Shown: positions 10,254 through 20,551, counted from the first letter of the stretch. The stretch is DNA of 64,000 nucleotides from an uncultured Mycoplasmatota bacterium (GCA_946402735.1 CAMIXH010000002.1:246080-310079); one strand, 5' to 3'. Numbers and translations: made by a program. The notes: a model not told the origin generated them from the sequence alone.

Positions 10254-11669
10254 TTATGCATTATTTTTTTTAAAAACAATACTATATAAATACTTATAAT
10301 TCAATAGTAAATACAACAAGCTCCCCGCACTTACTTGAATAAATAATTTTAAAATATTATTCATTTCATAATAGTTTAAAGGAAAAACAACAAAAAACAT
10401 TATCAAAGATTTTAGAAAAAATGGAATAATGTTTTTTAAGTACTTTTTTATTAATATTTCTTCTTTAATAGAAATAGTTTGATATAACATAACAAAAAAT
10501 TCTGCAAATATAGTTCCAATGCAAGCGCCAGAAGATCCGTATTTAGGAATAAAAATAAGATTTAATACAAAATTTATACCTGCGCCAATAAAAGCAGAAA
10601 CAATATACTCTTTATCTCTTTCCTTAGGAATTAAAAACTGCGTTCTAACAACATTTCCCCATCCCAAAAAAATAATCGTAATTGATAAGTATTGTATTAA
10701 AAGTCCTGTCTTAGCAAATGGTTTTCCAAAAAATATAGTTGAAAAGTTTTTGCTAATTGCAAAAATGCCAAATGTCATTGCAAAACTCAAAAACATTATT
10801 AAAGATATTGACTTTTCCATTAATAGCAAAGATTTTTCTTGAGATTTATTTTTGGAATATATATTACTCATTTTGGGCAACATAACAGTTCCAAAAGCCG
10901 TTATTATAGCTACAGGAACGTTAATTATTTTTTCTGCATTTTCATAAAAGCCAACTTCTTCTACACCAGAAAAAAAACCTAACATTGTTTTATCCATAAT
11001 TCTATATATCGTTACTGCAATTACGGGTAAAAACAGTTTTAAGCATGGAATAATATGCTTTTTCAAATCATATTTAACCTTCATTTCTTTGTCAATTCGT
11101 TTATTAACAAATGGCCACAATGAAAGTTGGCTTATCAAAGTACTACCACTTAAAATCAATGTATAAATCCAAACATCATTTTTTGTTTTAACAAAAACAA
11201 ATATTAATGCTAATGAAATTATTTTAATAATGCTATTTCTCAATACAGTTAGTTTAAATTCTTCTAACCCAAAGAAAAACCAATTAATGTCAAACATACA
11301 GGATAATACACACATAGATTGTAAAAGAAAAATCAATTTATAATCGCTCTTACTAATCAATAAAAACAAAAAATATAAAAATATCATTATAGTCGTTGTT
11401 ATTATTTGTAGTAAATGAATTTCTTTAAAATTTTTTGTTAACAATTTTTTATCATCCCTTGATTTTGCTATAGTTCTATTGCCATAATTGTTAAATCCAA
11501 TCATAGATAGAATCATAAAATAACAAACTATTGAGTACGTGTATGAATAGATGCCAATTCCATTTACTCCTAGAATTCTTGAAATATAAGGCATTGTTAT
11601 TAAAGGAATTAAAAGTATTAATATTTGATATACAGTGTTATAAATCAAATTGCTTTTAGTTTTGCTCAT
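10254..11669 (-). CDS. Wzx-type oligosaccharide flippase
   Basis: Polytopic; NLIYNTVYQILILLIPLITMPYISRILGVNGIGIYSYTYSI is typical of the family. Confidence 0.9.
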   Translation of the reverse strand: MSKTKSNLIYNTVYQILILLIPLITMPYISRILGVNGIGIYSYTYSIVCYFMILSMIGFNNYGNRTIAKSRDDKKLLTKNFKEIHLLQIITTTIMIFLYFLFLLISKSDYKLIFLLQSMCVLSCMFDINWFFFGLEEFKLTVLRNSIIKIISLALIFVFVKTKNDVWIYTLILSGSTLISQLSLWPFVNKRIDKEMKVKYDLKKHIIPCLKLFLPVIAVTIYRIMDKTMLGFFSGVEEVGFYENAEKIINVPVAIITAFGTVMLPKMSNIYSKNKSQEKSLLLMEKSISLIMFLSFAMTFGIFAISKNFSTIFFGKPFAKTGLLIQYLSITIIFLGWGNVVRTQFLIPKERDKEYIVSAFIGAGINFVLNLIFIPKYGSSGACIGTIFAEFFVMLYQTISIKEEILIKKYLKNIIPFFLKSLIMFFVVFPLNYYEMNNILKLFIQVSAGSLLYLLLNYKYLYSIVFKKNNA

Positions 11670-11684
11670 AATTCTATATCCTTC

Positions 11685-12131
11685 CTATTTTACTATTCCA
11701 GCAACAGTTTCTCCATCCTTAACATCTCTTAATACAACTGAATTGCATCCTATAATAGCATTATTTCCTATCTTAATATTACCTATTATTGTTGAATTAC
11801 AATATATTTTAACATTATTTCCTATTTTAGGATATTCAGGTATGTCATTATTTTTTCTTCCAATAGTAACATTTTGATAAATTATACAATTTTCACCAAT
11901 TACTACTCCGTCGCCTATCACAATTCCTAACGGATGCGGAAAAATAATTCCTTTTGAAATGATTGCGTAGGGAGAAATAATACACTTATATTTTTTATAT
12001 ATCTTATTGCTTATAAAACACGCAAGTAGCTTATTCCCTTTTTGAACATACTTATTTGATTTTACATATAAACGAAATATTTTTTCACTCATAAATACCC
12101 AGGGTAAAATGCTTTTTATCTTTTTTTTCAT
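11685..12131 (-). CDS. Serine O-acetyltransferase-like hexapeptide-repeat transferase
   Basis: Hexapeptide pattern IGDGVVIGENCIIYQNVTIG...IGNNAIIGCNSVVLRDV; start chosen by RBS GGAG. Confidence 0.85.
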   Translation of the reverse strand: MKKKIKSILPWVFMSEKIFRLYVKSNKYVQKGNKLLACFISNKIYKKYKCIISPYAIISKGIIFPHPLGIVIGDGVVIGENCIIYQNVTIGRKNNDIPEYPKIGNNVKIYCNSTIIGNIKIGNNAIIGCNSVVLRDVKDGETVAGIVK

Positions 12132-12156
12132 TTTTTTCTCCATTTTCATATTTTTT

Positions 12157-13107
12157 TTAGATTAAGTAGCTTAGTAGTTTAATATAAATATTATTCCAAA
12201 ATACTTTTTTTAATCTTGGTTCAATCTTTTTCATTTTGAAATAATGATCTACAAATTTTATTATTTTGAAAGACCTTATACAATTATTGGCTTCGTTTAA
12301 TTCATTTCTTGCTTTGTTATATTCTTTCATTTTCTTTTGACTTTTATATTCATTTTTTTCTAAAAAAGAATATAAATCTTTTCTAGAAAAATCATCTTTT
12401 TTTGTATTTATTCTTTTCAAATGAATCATCTGTATATAATTTTGACACAAAAATTGTAAATAAGCTTTTTCAACCGAAATACCTTCTCGCCTCTCCCTAT
12501 ATTTTAGTAGACACTCATTTAAGATATGAAATTTATATTCTTTTTCTGCAAACCTCAGCCATAAATCATAGTCTTGTGTTGTTGGAAAATCCCTGTATCC
12601 GCCAACATCTATATAATCCTTTTTTCTAAACATTGCACAAGGGTGAGAAATAAAATTTCCTTTGTTTAAGGCTTTGTGTATATATTTGTCATTAACAAAA
12701 GAGGGAAATCTTTTTCTTATTTCTTTATCATATTCATCAATAACTATAACGCGAGAAGATATCAAAGATATATCTCTATGTGATAACAAATAATTATATT
12801 CTTTTTCAAATCTATCGCACATCGAAATATCATCTGCATCCATTCTTGCTATTATATCAAATTTCGATTTTTCAATTCCTTTATTTAATGACATAGCCAA
12901 TCCAATATTAGTGTCATTTATAACAATTTTAATTCTATTATCCTTTTTTTTATAATATTGAAGCAATTTTTTTAACTCGGTATTATTAGGATTATCTAAA
13001 ACAATAATGAATTCAAAATCTTTAAAGGTTTGTTTTAAAATTGAATCAATAGATTTTTTTATTTCTTCCTTTTTTTCATTATAGCACGACATAACTACAC
13101 TTATCAC
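12157..13107 (-). CDS. Family 2 glycosyltransferase
   Basis: SVVMSCYNEKKEEIKKSIDSILKQTFKDFEFIIVLD...ARMDADD; GTG start with AAGGAGATG upstream. Confidence 0.9.
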   Translation of the reverse strand: MISVVMSCYNEKKEEIKKSIDSILKQTFKDFEFIIVLDNPNNTELKKLLQYYKKKDNRIKIVINDTNIGLAMSLNKGIEKSKFDIIARMDADDISMCDRFEKEYNYLLSHRDISLISSRVIVIDEYDKEIRKRFPSFVNDKYIHKALNKGNFISHPCAMFRKKDYIDVGGYRDFPTTQDYDLWLRFAEKEYKFHILNECLLKYRERREGISVEKAYLQFLCQNYIQMIHLKRINTKKDDFSRKDLYSFLEKNEYKSQKKMKEYNKARNELNEANNCIRSFKIIKFVDHYFKMKKIEPRLKKVFWNNIYIKLLSYLI

Positions 13108-13111
13108 GATA

Positions 13112-14386
13112 TCATCTCCTTGATGTTTTTTTATATAAAACTTTATAAAAAATAAAAATCATAATGAACAATATTAATGTAGGTGTGTTAGAGAATGGAA
13201 AAAAGAATAAAAAGTATGGTATTAAAGAAATCAAATAATAATATGCAATTTTATAGCAATCCTTATTGCTTTTTTCATATAATTTTGCAAAGTGAGTATA
13301 AACTATCGAAATGTATAGTGGTCCTAATAGCAATCCCAAAATGCCAAAATCTCTAAGACAAACATACAAAAATGTAACATTATTATTCATTTTTATATTA
13401 TTAGATACATAATAAAATTTTTGTGTAACATCATTAATTATCTGAACACCAGTCCTCATATCAATATTAAACCCTATAAATTTAATAAAAATTTTTGCTA
13501 TATCAAATAATGGTGAAAACATTCCCTTTCCCAAAAGCAAATGTGAACCATTCAACATAGATAAATCTGCATTTTCCAAATGAATACTCATAAGTGAAAG
13601 ACTACCAACAAAATATGTATAAATATTTTCAAAAAAATTTGCATCCGATGATATTTTTCTGTTGCTTGTAATAATAAATAGAAATATTATTAATAGTGCA
13701 CCTAATGAAATCATTTTTTTGTTTTCCTTTAATATTTTAACAATGTTTAAATGATAAACATCGAACACTACGATTAAAAGAAATAATAAAAAATCAAATA
13801 TTGAAGATCGCCCGGCAGTTAATAGCGAAATTTGAACAATATTTATAATACCAATAATAAAATGTAATTTAATTTTTTTGCTTCTAACAAGGTCTAAAAT
13901 GGAAAAGAATGCAATTACTTTGCTAATAGGAGTTAAAATGTAATACAAAAACACACGAACGTTTCCTTGATACATTTCTTCTGTCAAAACTAGTGTTCTT
14001 AGCATACTTAATCCTTGACTCCTAATGATATTAATTCCATTAATTGTTTGTGGAATCATTAATGCAAAAACAATAATTGCAATTAATGTTAAAAGAGTGT
14101 TGTTTAGTTCCAAATTTTGAATTCTTTCTTCCGTTTTTTTCTTATTTGTAAATTTTAATTTATATATTATTAAAGAAATTAATTCTATAGCTATTAATGA
14201 TATTAAAATATATACATATACAATTGAATTTACTGGTTTAAAAGAATATAAATTTATTTCAGATAAACTAACTGCAGTAAAGAATATAATCCAAAATATA
14301 TTTAAGAAATTAGCATTTCTTTTAAATATAGATCTATTAATTGCAAAAAAAACTATAGTAAATAATAAGAATATTACACTAAACAT
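13112..14386 (-). CDS. Wzy-like polysaccharide polymerase
   Basis: Polytopic membrane protein with a long extracytoplasmic loop, inside the glycosyltransferase/wzx cluster. Confidence 0.7.
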   Translation of the reverse strand: MFSVIFLLFTIVFFAINRSIFKRNANFLNIFWIIFFTAVSLSEINLYSFKPVNSIVYVYILISLIAIELISLIIYKLKFTNKKKTEERIQNLELNNTLLTLIAIIVFALMIPQTINGINIIRSQGLSMLRTLVLTEEMYQGNVRVFLYYILTPISKVIAFFSILDLVRSKKIKLHFIIGIINIVQISLLTAGRSSIFDFLLFLLIVVFDVYHLNIVKILKENKKMISLGALLIIFLFIITSNRKISSDANFFENIYTYFVGSLSLMSIHLENADLSMLNGSHLLLGKGMFSPLFDIAKIFIKFIGFNIDMRTGVQIINDVTQKFYYVSNNIKMNNNVTFLYVCLRDFGILGLLLGPLYISIVYTHFAKLYEKSNKDCYKIAYYYLISLIPYFLFFFPFSNTPTLILFIMIFIFYKVLYKKTSRR

Positions 14387-14389
14387 ATA

Positions 14390-15103
14390 TTACCTCCATA
14401 TTTTCTTTAACAATTCAAGTATTAATTTTGCTCTATTTGATATCATCACATAAAAACTATATGATTTCATTTTTGTAACATTACTATTGTGTCTTCTATA
14501 TTGTATCAATTTATCATCAATAAATAATGATTTACCATTTTTTTCACTTATTAATCCAATCCATTGATCATGCATTTCTATATTATTAGGTATTGGTAAA
14601 ATATATTTCTTTAAATTGCTATCAATAGTCATACAACAACCAATATACGTGTTTTTTATAATGTTTTTTATGATTCCACTGCCTGAGTTTCTATATTCAA
14701 AAAAAGAATTATACAATATTTCTTTCTTGTTTGAATCAAAAACAATGCAGTCATGAACAACACAAACACATTTTTTTTCTTCAAAAGTATTTAACACAGT
14801 TCTAACTTTGTTTGGCATCCATATATCATCCTGATCTGATAAAAATATATACTTTCCTTTACAATGTTCTATTGCATTTGCAAAATTTTGTTTCACCCCT
14901 TTTTTAGGTCCGGCTATTACTTTTATTCTTTTATCTTTATAAGATTTAACAATGGAAATAGTATGATCTGTTGAGCCATCATCACTTATAATTATCTCAT
15001 CATCAGGATTTAATTGAACTATTATAGAGTCTATTTGTTTTTTGATAAACTCCTCCCCATTATATGTTGCCATTGCTACAGAGATAGAGTAATCTCTTTT
15101 CAT
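14390..15103 (-). CDS. Family 2 glycosyltransferase
   Basis: SVAMATYNGEEFIKKQIDSI...IISDDGSTDHT...LSDQDDIW. Confidence 0.92.
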   Translation of the reverse strand: MKRDYSISVAMATYNGEEFIKKQIDSIIVQLNPDDEIIISDDGSTDHTISIVKSYKDKRIKVIAGPKKGVKQNFANAIEHCKGKYIFLSDQDDIWMPNKVRTVLNTFEEKKCVCVVHDCIVFDSNKKEILYNSFFEYRNSGSGIIKNIIKNTYIGCCMTIDSNLKKYILPIPNNIEMHDQWIGLISEKNGKSLFIDDKLIQYRRHNSNVTKMKSYSFYVMISNRAKLILELLKKIWR

Positions 15104-15104
15104 A

Positions 15105-15962
15105 TTACATTTTCCCCACTTTCATCCCTAAAAATCTTGCTGCCATATCAAATGGATATCTAAATAGAAGTGAAAATCTTCTTTCTTGGAATATTCTCTT
15201 CAGTACATATTTAGCTAAGGTTGCTCCGCTTCCTGTAGTACCAAACTGATCAAGATAATTATTTTCTTTAAAAAACATACCTGTTAATTTATACCTATTA
15301 TATATTTCTTTTAATGTGAAATTATGTGAATGATAAACTACAGAATCTGAACAATATTTTATTTTATAATCACTCATTATTATTTTATATGCTATATACA
15401 TATCCTCATTTATAGGTAATTTCTTATTGTCATATCCATTTAATTTTTTGAATACTTTTGTGCTTATTGAACTAGATGCGTCGCTAAAGAAAAAGGTTTT
15501 TAATCCAAGCTTCTCTATATCTTTTTTTGACTTAATTATACTTTTATCAGGATAATTTGATTCTCTTGTGTACTTTTCTAAATTATTATATTTAGTTAAC
15601 TGTCTTGAATATGCTGCTACAATATCTTTATCATCTATATCTTTAACCAAATTATATAACCACAATTCATCTTCTATAACAACATCTTGAGTAATGAAAA
15701 CTATGACATTTGCATTACTATCCATTGCTTCTTTTTCTCTAGTTAAGCTATGTGAAAAATCTTCTTTTTTTATCTTTTTATAATCAATTTTGTTTTGCTT
15801 TAAATAATCTTCTGTATTATCCTTACCTTCTGTTAAAACATATCTTATTTTATTAATTTTAACTTTCTTTTGTTTAAGTAATGATTTATGAAGATTATCA
15901 ATGTAAACAAAAGCATTATATAAAGGGCAAATAATATCTACACTTATATTTTGATTTTTCAC
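15105..15962 (-). CDS. Family 2 glycosyltransferase, rhamnosyltransferase-like
   Basis: DIICPLYNAFVYIDNLHKSLLKQ...FSHSLTREKEAM...FITQDV. Confidence 0.85.
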   Translation of the reverse strand: MKNQNISVDIICPLYNAFVYIDNLHKSLLKQKKVKINKIRYVLTEGKDNTEDYLKQNKIDYKKIKKEDFSHSLTREKEAMDSNANVIVFITQDVVIEDELWLYNLVKDIDDKDIVAAYSRQLTKYNNLEKYTRESNYPDKSIIKSKKDIEKLGLKTFFFSDASSSISTKVFKKLNGYDNKKLPINEDMYIAYKIIMSDYKIKYCSDSVVYHSHNFTLKEIYNRYKLTGMFFKENNYLDQFGTTGSGATLAKYVLKRIFQERRFSLLFRYPFDMAARFLGMKVGKM

Positions 15963-16122
15963 AAAATAAAACCTCCCATAATCAAATACTTTGGAAGATT
16001 ATTATTTTGAATTATTTTAACTTCCATTTCTTTTTTTTACTTTATATAATAATACACTGAAAGTAAACTATATAATTGTCAAATAATATTATACTATAAA
16101 TTACTATTTTAAACAATAAAAT

Positions 16123-16147
16123 AAAAAGGCAAAGACTATTCTTCGCC
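16123..16147 (-). terminator. Terminator of the LCP gene
   Basis: GGCGAAGA/TCTTTGCC stem then TTTTTATTTT on the minus strand. Confidence 0.75.
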
Positions 16148-17611
16148 TAAATATTTATTTATTTTCTTTGTTGCTTTTTTAACACTATCCATATTAGGAA
16201 TAACAACACTTCTCATTTTACCAGGTGCTGAATATGTTTCTCTCATATATCCCCCGCCAGTGACTTGTTGCGTTTCTATTTTCCAAGAAGGCATATCATC
16301 TATTTGCTCTTTAACGATTAAAGAAATATACTTGCTTGGAATATTTGTTTTATAGGCGCCTTTAAGTGATTCCAATACTTGATCATATTTTAATAAAAGA
16401 GATTTATTATTTGAAATTTTATTAAGAACTGCCTCAAGTACTTGTTGTTGATTTTGTATTCTGTGATGATCACCATTTCTATATGCATATCTTTCTCGTG
16501 CATATGATAATGCTTGTGCACCATTAAAATGATTCATGCCAACTTTTACTTTAGTAATTTGAGCTCCACCATCACCACAATGACTGGTAAATGCAGTGTC
16601 GCTATAAATATCAACTCCGCCAACTAAATCAACAATTTTGATAACTGATTGAAAACCAACTTTAATGTTGTAATTAATCTTTATTCCAAATAAATCTTCT
16701 ATAGTTTGTTGTGTTTTCTTTATACCATAAATCCCTGAGTTAGTTAATTTATCTTTAATACCTTTTGTTCCATGTAATTGAACATAATAATCTCTAGGAA
16801 TACTAGTTAATAGTATTTTATGATTGTCGGGATTAATTGTTACTATCATGTTAACATCACTTCTTGTTTTATCAACAATTACTCCTGTTCTAGAATCGCT
16901 TCCAGATATCAATATACTAACTGGTGTTAGTTTGAATTCTTCTTTCTTTGGCTCTGGTTCTACTTCAACTGGCTTTTCTATTTCAAAATTATAAATAACC
17001 TTAATCATATCATAAACATCATCATATTCTTCTTCTAGTATTTGCATAAATCCATCAGTTACTATGATTGCATCTATCTTTTTCTTTAATAGATCTTCAT
17101 AGAATTCTAATGGATTATCATATGCTTTTAGTTCTGCTGTTATCTTAGAACTAATAGTATTAACATAATCTTCTTTCTTTTCATCTACTATTGAAAATGC
17201 TATTGTTTTATTCTCTAAATCAGATAACTGATTATAATTGCTAGATTTTAATACTGCTATATTATATGCTGTTACTTCTATTCCATCATTATTAAATGCG
17301 CTATTCATAAAATTAGCTATATTATTGCCATGTTTAATTCCTAACCCTGATAATAGTATTAATAATAATGAAAATGATAATGCTACTATATTAAGCTTTA
17401 ATTTGTTTAGTAATAAACAAATTATATTTATTATGTTTAATATTGCATAAATAACTATAAATATAACAAATATCTTAGTTGGTAGCATATCTAAACCATT
17501 CACTACTTTTATACAATATATTGAAAATGCTATTGTTATTAAAGCAATTACTGCTTTAATAATAAACCATATTTTACTTTTAATATCAGTATTCTTTTCT
17601 CTCTTCTTCAT
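16136..17611 (-). CDS. LytR-CpsA-Psr (LCP) family cell-wall glycopolymer transferase
   Basis: Membrane N-terminus; SILISGSDSRTG, RSDVNMIVTINPDNHKILLTSIPRDYYV, YARERYAYRNGDHHRIQNQQ. Confidence 0.93.
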   Translation of the reverse strand: MKKREKNTDIKSKIWFIIKAVIALITIAFSIYCIKVVNGLDMLPTKIFVIFIVIYAILNIINIICLLLNKLKLNIVALSFSLLLILLSGLGIKHGNNIANFMNSAFNNDGIEVTAYNIAVLKSSNYNQLSDLENKTIAFSIVDEKKEDYVNTISSKITAELKAYDNPLEFYEDLLKKKIDAIIVTDGFMQILEEEYDDVYDMIKVIYNFEIEKPVEVEPEPKKEEFKLTPVSILISGSDSRTGVIVDKTRSDVNMIVTINPDNHKILLTSIPRDYYVQLHGTKGIKDKLTNSGIYGIKKTQQTIEDLFGIKINYNIKVGFQSVIKIVDLVGGVDIYSDTAFTSHCGDGGAQITKVKVGMNHFNGAQALSYARERYAYRNGDHHRIQNQQQVLEAVLNKISNNKSLLLKYDQVLESLKGAYKTNIPSKYISLIVKEQIDDMPSWKIETQQVTGGGYMRETYSAPGKMRSVVIPNMDSVKKATKKINKYLGEE

Positions 17612-17647
17612 ATTATCACTCCTAGTCTTATTATATTATACCAAATA

Positions 17648-17667
17648 AAAAGCACTTTTTGTGCTTT
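17648..17667 (-). terminator. Terminator of the sugar transferase gene
   Basis: AAAGCAC/GTGCTTT stem. Confidence 0.7.
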
Positions 17668-18355
17668 ATTTTGCTCCAGTCTTCATAATAACTGCTTTTA
17701 TGGTAGCAAATATACATTTTATATCTAATAAGAATGATCTATTTTGAACATAAAAGTATTCTAGAGCAAGTCTTTCTTCATATGTTGTGGCAGAACGTCC
17801 ATGAGATGCCCACCATGATGTTACTCCAGGTTTAACCTTCTCATATATTTTATGATTACCATTATGTTCATCTAGTTCCCCTGGGATTAAAGGACGAGGC
17901 CCTATTAAACTCATTTCATTTCTTAATATATTAAACATTTGAGGAAGTTCATCTAAACTTGTTTTTCTAAGAATCCTTCCAGCTTTAGTTATTCTAGGAT
18001 CATTATCTATTTTTTTATTCTCATCCCATTGTTTTTTATATTTAGGATTTTTTAATAATTCTTTTAGTTTTTCATCAGCATTAGGAACCATTGTTCTAAA
18101 TTTATATAATTGAAATTCTTTACCAAATTTACCTACTCTAGTATGTTTATAGAAGATTGATTTAAAATCTCCAGTACACATGTACATTATTTTTACTATT
18201 AAAGCTATAGGTAACATACATATAATTCCAAAAAAAGCACAAAAAATATCGAATACTCTTTTTGAACCCCTATAGAAAAAAGTTCTTCTAGCTTCGACTT
18301 TGTCCATATCAACATCTTTTTCATCTAAAGCAACAGCACTAATATCTTCAGTCAT
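17666..18355 (-). CDS. Undecaprenyl-phosphate sugar-1-phosphate transferase (bacterial sugar transferase family)
   Basis: KRVFDIFCAFFG...YKHTRVGKFGKEFQLYKFRTM...GRILRKTSLDELPQMFNIL...MSLIGPRPLIPGE. Confidence 0.95.
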   Translation of the reverse strand: MTEDISAVALDEKDVDMDKVEARRTFFYRGSKRVFDIFCAFFGIICMLPIALIVKIMYMCTGDFKSIFYKHTRVGKFGKEFQLYKFRTMVPNADEKLKELLKNPKYKKQWDENKKIDNDPRITKAGRILRKTSLDELPQMFNILRNEMSLIGPRPLIPGELDEHNGNHKIYEKVKPGVTSWWASHGRSATTYEERLALEYFYVQNRSFLLDIKCIFATIKAVIMKTGAK

Positions 18356-18423
18356 ATTATCTTTATACCTTCCCTTACATGCAAATAGAATTGTACCACA
18401 AAAATGAAAAAAAGTACATTATA

Positions 18424-18445
18424 AAAAGCAACTTTTGTTGCTTTT
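18424..18445 (-). terminator. Terminator of the three-paralog operon
   Basis: AAAAGCAAC/GTTGCTTTT perfect stem. Confidence 0.8.
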
Positions 18446-18746
18446 AATTATTTTGTGGTCTTGGCTTTCTTACTAGTCCACTTTCTTTTGAAAGGGTTAC
18501 TGTATTTTTTATACATTCTGAAATAGCTTCTCTTGTATATATTTCTTCTCCACCAACTATTATTTCTGGTCCCATTCTAACATCTAAATCAGAAAAATGA
18601 TAACTTGATAAACTCATTACTGTGTGAAACATTAAATCAGATGCTTCATCTGCTTTAACATTAAACGCAAAACTCCATAGTTTAGCTCCATCATCATTAA
18701 AACAATCTACATATATAGTTTTACTTAATACTTTAGGTAACCCCAT
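18444..18746 (-). CDS. Small protein of unknown function (paralog C of three)
   Basis: Core WSFAFNVKADEASDLMFHTVMSLSSYHFSDLDVRMG aligns with the next two genes. Confidence 0.8.
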   Translation of the reverse strand: MGLPKVLSKTIYVDCFNDDGAKLWSFAFNVKADEASDLMFHTVMSLSSYHFSDLDVRMGPEIIVGGEEIYTREAISECIKNTVTLSKESGLVRKPRPQNN

Positions 18747-18762
18747 AATATTAATCCCCCTT

Positions 18763-19056
18763 TTAATCCATCATATGTGATCTTATATTTGCATCAGTCG
18801 CTAATAAAACAACATCATTAATGCAGCCTTCTATATTATCTTTAGTCCATATTCTATTTTCTTCTAAATGAAGTATTACTTCTCCCATTTTAACTTCTAC
18901 ATTTTGAAAATGAAGGTTTAATAATACATTCATAGTATGTAACATACATTCACTTGCTTCATTCTTTCTAACAAAGAAAGTAAATCCCCAAGGAGTATTA
19001 TATACATCAGTACATGCAGCATTTATATGAACACATTCTACTTTTTTATTCTCCAT
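18763..19056 (-). CDS. Small protein of unknown function (paralog B of three)
   Basis: Core WGFTFFVRKNEASECMLHTMNVLLNLHFQNVEVKMG. Confidence 0.8.
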   Translation of the reverse strand: MENKKVECVHINAACTDVYNTPWGFTFFVRKNEASECMLHTMNVLLNLHFQNVEVKMGEVILHLEENRIWTKDNIEGCINDVVLLATDANIRSHMMD

Positions 19057-19357
19057 TTTTATTCCCCTGTTCTAACTTTAGTTTTGGTATCTTTAAATCA
19101 AATGTTTTAATCATAAAATCTTCAATTGATTCTTTAGTAGTTAAATTCATTTCTTCTAAGAATAATGGTTTGCTTCTATCCATTTTTAAAGTATTCATAT
19201 CTTCTCCTGGTATATAAGATATAGCATGAGCTATCATCTCAGTAGCATCTTCTTCTCTTACAAAGAATTTAAAGTCATATACTTTAGGTATATCTCCATT
19301 ATAAACAATATGAAAATTTATACATACTGATCTTACTAAATTAACATTTGATTCCAT
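19046..19357 (-). CDS. Small protein of unknown function (paralog A of three)
   Basis: Core YDFKFFVREEDATEMIAHAISYIPGEDMNTLKMD. Start MESNVN chosen from AGGAG RBS; the ORF-track start (19393) lies upstream of the predicted -10. Confidence 0.8.
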   Translation of the reverse strand: MESNVNLVRSVCINFHIVYNGDIPKVYDFKFFVREEDATEMIAHAISYIPGEDMNTLKMDRSKPLFLEEMNLTTKESIEDFMIKTFDLKIPKLKLEQGNKNGE

Positions 19358-19383
19358 AAATAATCTCCTCGATACGAAAAAGT

Positions 19384-19412
19384 ATTTTAACATATAATAT
19401 ATACTAAGTCAA
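19384..19412 (-). promoter_or_regulatory. Predicted sigma-A promoter of the three-paralog operon
   Basis: Minus strand TTGACT (19412-19407), 17 nt, TAAAAT (19389-19384). Confidence 0.75.
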
Positions 19413-19414
19413 AA

Positions 19415-19439
19415 AAATAATCACAAAATGTGATTATTT
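19415..19439 (-). terminator. Terminator of mscL
   Basis: AAATAATCACA/TGTGATTATTT stem followed by a T-run. Confidence 0.8.
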
Positions 19440-19889
19440 TTGTTTCTTTAATAAATCTCTAATCTCTTCTAGTAATACTACATCTTCTGGTTTCTTTGGT
19501 TCTTCTGCAGGTTTTTCTTCTTCTTTTCTCTTAAATCTATTCATAGCTTTAACTACTAAGAAAATACAGAATGCTACGATTATGAAATTAATAACTAATG
19601 AAATAAAGTTTCCATAATTTAATGTAGCTGCTCCAGCAGTAGTAGCTTCTTCTAATGTTGCATATTTATTACCATCAAGTGCTACAAACCAATTAGAAAA
19701 ATCAATTCCTCCAGTAATTAGTGATATTAGTGGCATTATAATATCATTTACTAAGCTTGTTACAATAGCACCAAAAGCACTACCTATAACAACACCAACA
19801 GCCATATCTACTACATTACCTTTTTTAATGAATTCTCCAAATTCTTTAATAAATCCTTTTGATTTTTCAGCAACTTTTTTCTTTTCCAT
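19434..19889 (-). CDS. mscL: Large-conductance mechanosensitive channel
   Basis: [46 protein letters not shown]. Confidence 0.97.
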   Translation of the reverse strand: MEKKKVAEKSKGFIKEFGEFIKKGNVVDMAVGVVIGSAFGAIVTSLVNDIIMPLISLITGGIDFSNWFVALDGNKYATLEEATTAGAATLNYGNFISLVINFIIVAFCIFLVVKAMNRFKRKEEEKPAEEPKKPEDVVLLEEIRDLLKKQK

Positions 19890-19921
19890 AGTTTCCTCCT
19901 ATACAAGATTATTATAACATA

Positions 19922-20299
19922 CTATTTACTTCTTTTAGGAAATAATTTTCCAAAAGGTTTTAATCTTCTTTGTCTTTGTTTTTCATTAATTATTTTAACT
20001 GTTTCTTCTATTTGTGCATTTATATGTTTCTTTATAGTATTAGTACTTAATAAAGCATTATAACGCTCCTTTATCTTAGCTAATTTATCAGTATATTCAC
20101 CAGAAACATTTTTATATTCATATATTTTTTGCATTCTTGATAAATAATAATAGAACTTAATTAATGAATCATCATCAGTAGTAAAAACAAATACTCTAAA
20201 TTCTGATTCATCTTCAACTAATAAATCAAAATATTTATTTTCTTGTTCTATTTCTCCTAACACATCTAAAAATACACTTCCATCATTTGACTTTGACAT
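19922..20299 (-). CDS. Hypothetical protein, 125 aa
   Basis: ORF with a near-perfect promoter upstream; basic C-terminus; no family recognised. Confidence 0.65.
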   Translation of the reverse strand: MSKSNDGSVFLDVLGEIEQENKYFDLLVEDESEFRVFVFTTDDDSLIKFYYYLSRMQKIYEYKNVSGEYTDKLAKIKERYNALLSTNTIKKHINAQIEETVKIINEKQRQRRLKPFGKLFPKRSK

Positions 20300-20331
20300 A
20301 AATTATTTATTCTCTCTCTTTCCACGCAAGT

Positions 20332-20360
20332 ATTATATACATTAATAGTGTTATTGTCAA
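20332..20360 (-). promoter_or_regulatory. Consensus sigma-A promoter for the 20299 gene
   Basis: Minus strand TTGACA (20360-20355), 17 nt, TATAAT (20337-20332). Confidence 0.85.
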
Positions 20361-20373
20361 TTAGAGACAGTTA

Positions 20374-20397
20374 AAAACGCCTCATAAGAGGTGTTTT
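20374..20397. terminator. Hairpin, terminator-like
   Basis: AAAACGCCTC-ATAA-GAGGTGTTTT, 10-bp stem with one G-T pair. Confidence 0.6.
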
Positions 20398-20551
20398 AAA
20401 AGGCATAGTAAGAGAATTTATAAAAAATTTTTATTATTTTTAAATTTACATTAGTTTTTTATTTCTATATATATTTATTTTATATTAATAACCTATAGTC
20501 ATCACTTTCCTTTCATGATTAAAGTATAAGTGATGAAACTGAAATGAACTT

